A stretch of 7,247 nucleotides of DNA from a candidate division WS6 bacterium GW2011_GWC2_36_7 (GTDB taxonomy: Bacteria > Patescibacteriota > Dojkabacteria > SC72): NCBI GenBank assembly GCA_000991805.1, contig LBSF01000028.1, forward strand, positions 1 to 7,247, given 5' to 3'. A program made the position numbers and the translations under genes. Within the stretch, counting starts at the first letter, position 1. Each line of letters starts with the position of its first letter. The notes under the pieces are model-generated. The model was given only the letters and a program-made list of their open reading frames with translations. It was not told the DNA's origin and did not search any database. Of this stretch, positions 5,964 through 7,247 are shown piece after piece.

Positions 5964-7029
5964 TTCCACCACCTATTACATATTCATCATCATAGAATAC
6001 TACTGACTGTCCTGAGGTTATAGCTCTTTGTGGAGTATCGAAAACTACCTCTACTCTTCCATCTTCTAATGGTTTTATTGTAGCTGGTGCTTCTTTAGCT
6101 CCGTATCTAATCTTTGCATATACCTTCATTTTCTTCTCTAATTTCTCGATTGAGATCCAATTTAGTTCTCTTGCAATTAGTATGTTTCCAAAAGTTTCTT
6201 CATCATCTCCTAGTACTACTTCATTCTTCTCAATATCAACATCTACAACATACAAAGGCTTGTTACTAGCAATACCCAAACCTTTTCTCTGACCAACTGT
6301 GTAGTAATATATTCCCTTGTGCTGACCTAATACATTTCCTTGAGTATCTACAAAATTACCTGGCAATATATCCGAATCAATATGCTCAGCTATGAACTTA
6401 CCATAGTCATTGTCTTCTACAAAACAGATCTCTTGGCTATCGGGTTTGCTTGCTACACCTAATTCATACTTTTCTGCAATCTCTCTAACCTTGTCCTTGT
6501 TGTATTCTCCTACAGGAAAGAGTGTTTGAGATAGCTGTTTCTGAGTTAGATTGTAGAGTGCATAGGTTTGATCTTTGGTTTTACTAAATGATTTTTTAAG
6601 TAGATATCTTCCACCTTTAAATTCAACCTGAGCATAGTGTCCAGTAGCGATGTAATCTAATCCCATTGATATGGCTTTGTCTAAGAGTGCTTCAAACTTT
6701 ACTTCTTTGTTACATATGATGCATGGGTTTGGAGTTCTACCTGCGGTATATTCTCTAACAAAGTAATCAATGACCTTCTCTTTGAATATATCTTTGAAAT
6801 TTAATACGTAGTATGGGATATCTAATTTATTAGCTACTCTTCTAGCATCGTTTACTGCGGTAAGGGAACAGCATCCATTGTCTTTTTCTTCCATTCCTTC
6901 GGTTTGCCATATTTGCATAGTAGCTCCGATAACTTCATAGCCTTGTTCTTTAAGCAAGGCTGCAGATACAGAACTGTCTACTCCACCACTCATGGCGATT
7001 AATACTTTTTTATTACTTTGATTATTCAT
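5953..7029 (-). CDS. mnmA: tRNA-specific 2-thiouridylase MnmA
   Basis: MnmA activates U34 of tRNA-Lys, -Glu and -Gln with ATP and inserts sulfur to give 2-thiouridine, acting in the cytoplasm. From the start at 7029 it has 358 residues, the normal family length. The PP-loop SGGVDSS (residues 14-20) binds ATP. The sulfur-handling cysteines are C106 in 'CNKEVKF' and C202 in 'SQEICFVED'. TGHYA, the T-x-D-Q-T region and the C-terminal GQSVVFY barrel segment also fit. The residue three before the first catalytic cysteine is C103 (CIIC) where E. coli has D99, making a CxxC-plus-C set that could hold an Fe-S cluster. I prefer ATG 7029 over the in-frame ATG 7047 because the extra six residues lie upstream of the conserved start. 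ATG 7029 overlaps the scaffold gene's stop by 8 bases, which suggests translational coupling. No Shine-Dalgarno is seen. Confidence 0.95.
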   Translation of the reverse strand: MNNQSNKKVLIAMSGGVDSSVSAALLKEQGYEVIGATMQIWQTEGMEEKDNGCCSLTAVNDARRVANKLDIPYYVLNFKDIFKEKVIDYFVREYTAGRTPNPCIICNKEVKFEALLDKAISMGLDYIATGHYAQVEFKGGRYLLKKSFSKTKDQTYALYNLTQKQLSQTLFPVGEYNKDKVREIAEKYELGVASKPDSQEICFVEDNDYGKFIAEHIDSDILPGNFVDTQGNVLGQHKGIYYYTVGQRKGLGIASNKPLYVVDVDIEKNEVVLGDDEETFGNILIARELNWISIEKLEKKMKVYAKIRYGAKEAPATIKPLEDGRVEVVFDTPQRAITSGQSVVFYDDEYVIGGGIIE

Positions 7030-7247
7030 TCTTTTTCTTGTAATCATCTATAGCTGCTTTTATAGATTGTTCTGCAAGATTAGAACAATGCATCTTTATT
7101 GGTGGTAACCCGTTTAATGCTTCAGCCACTGTCTTGTTTGATATCTCTAGTGCTTCTTCAAGTGTTTTACCCAATATCAATTCGGTTGCCATGCTACTGG
7201 TAGCTACGGCTGCACCACATCCAAAGGTTTGAAACTTAACTTCAGTA
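7022..7247 (-). CDS. nifU: Fe-S cluster assembly scaffold protein (NifU/IscU type), N-terminus outside window
   Basis: The last 74 residues of an Fe-S scaffold protein are visible; the 5' part lies beyond the right edge. The visible part has FGCGAA (second conserved cysteine of the family), [18 protein letters not shown] and [14 protein letters not shown] (third conserved cysteine preceded by His). The two cysteines are 44 residues apart, close to the spacing in IscU. The first conserved cysteine should be in the missing part. Such proteins receive sulfur from a cysteine desulfurase and build [2Fe-2S]/[4Fe-4S] clusters. The sequence resembles the short NifU type of clostridia, which is often followed by mnmA as here; iscU would be an equally fair name. 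It ends with TAA at 7024-7022, inside the first codons of mnmA. A cysteine desulfurase gene may lie just outside, to the right. Confidence 0.92.
   Translation of the reverse strand, partial: TEVKFQTFGCGAAVATSSMATELILGKTLEEALEISNKTVAEALNGLPPIKMHCSNLAEQSIKAAIDDYKKKNE

Noticed and set aside
1852..7029. Possible use of a reassigned TGA codon, since no gene ends in TGA
   Set aside because: No gene contains an in-frame TGA and tryptophan is read from TGG, so the standard bacterial code is sufficient; absence of TGA among seven stops is weak evidence in an AT-rich genome.
1..7247. Search for CRISPR, tRNA/rRNA, insertion sequence or known defence cassette
   Set aside because: No regularly spaced repeats, no transposase or terminal inverted repeats, and no RNA gene was recognised. 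The DUF2779 nuclease alone is not enough to call a defence system.

Overview
The window looks like a compact, AT-rich bacterial chromosome segment. By eye, GC is about one third. Genes are packed nose to tail: two convergent pairs overlap at their stop codons, and most starts lack a Shine-Dalgarno sequence. This layout, together with a DUF2779 nuclease, a minimal M16 peptidase and a nifU-mnmA pair, suggests a small-genome bacterium such as a member of Patescibacteria/CPR. That placement is inference; a low-GC Bacillota or mollicute relative cannot be excluded. Tryptophan is read from TGG and no gene has an in-frame TGA, so the standard bacterial code fits, even though all seven visible stops are TAA or TAG.

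Left edge (1-356): a partial minus-strand gene of unknown function has a good promoter and the only convincing Shine-Dalgarno in the window. A divergent spacer of about 100 bp follows. On its plus-strand side, an extended -10 element lies so close to the ATG of an ABC-F ATPase (357-1859) that the transcript is probably leaderless.

Middle (1852-4982, minus strand): three closely spaced genes may form an operon read right to left. They are a small membrane-anchored protein with a two-cysteine outer domain, a DUF2779 protein combining a PD-(D/E)XK-like nuclease, a cysteine cluster and a DEDDy-like exonuclease fold, and an M16 zinc metallopeptidase. A second leaderless-type extended -10 lies just before the DUF2779 start, so that gene may also be transcribed separately. 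The M16 gene ends inside the end of the ABC-F gene.

Right part (4983-7247): a divergent spacer carries promoters for the operon and for a plus-strand orphan of 289 codons (5094-5963). The orphan's stop overlaps that of mnmA on the minus strand. mnmA (5953-7029) makes 2-thiouridine in the tRNA wobble position and starts inside the end of an Fe-S scaffold gene (nifU/iscU type, cut by the window edge). This pair links sulfur/Fe-S handling to tRNA thiolation. The MnmA has a CxxC in place of the DxxC of the E. coli enzyme.

No RNA gene, insertion sequence, CRISPR array, long repeat or convincing intrinsic terminator was seen. There is no gene-free stretch longer than about 110 bases. I found no clear evidence of a new defence or mobile system. 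The most unusual content is the small-protein/dual-nuclease/peptidase cluster, the orphan gene and the leaderless start architecture.
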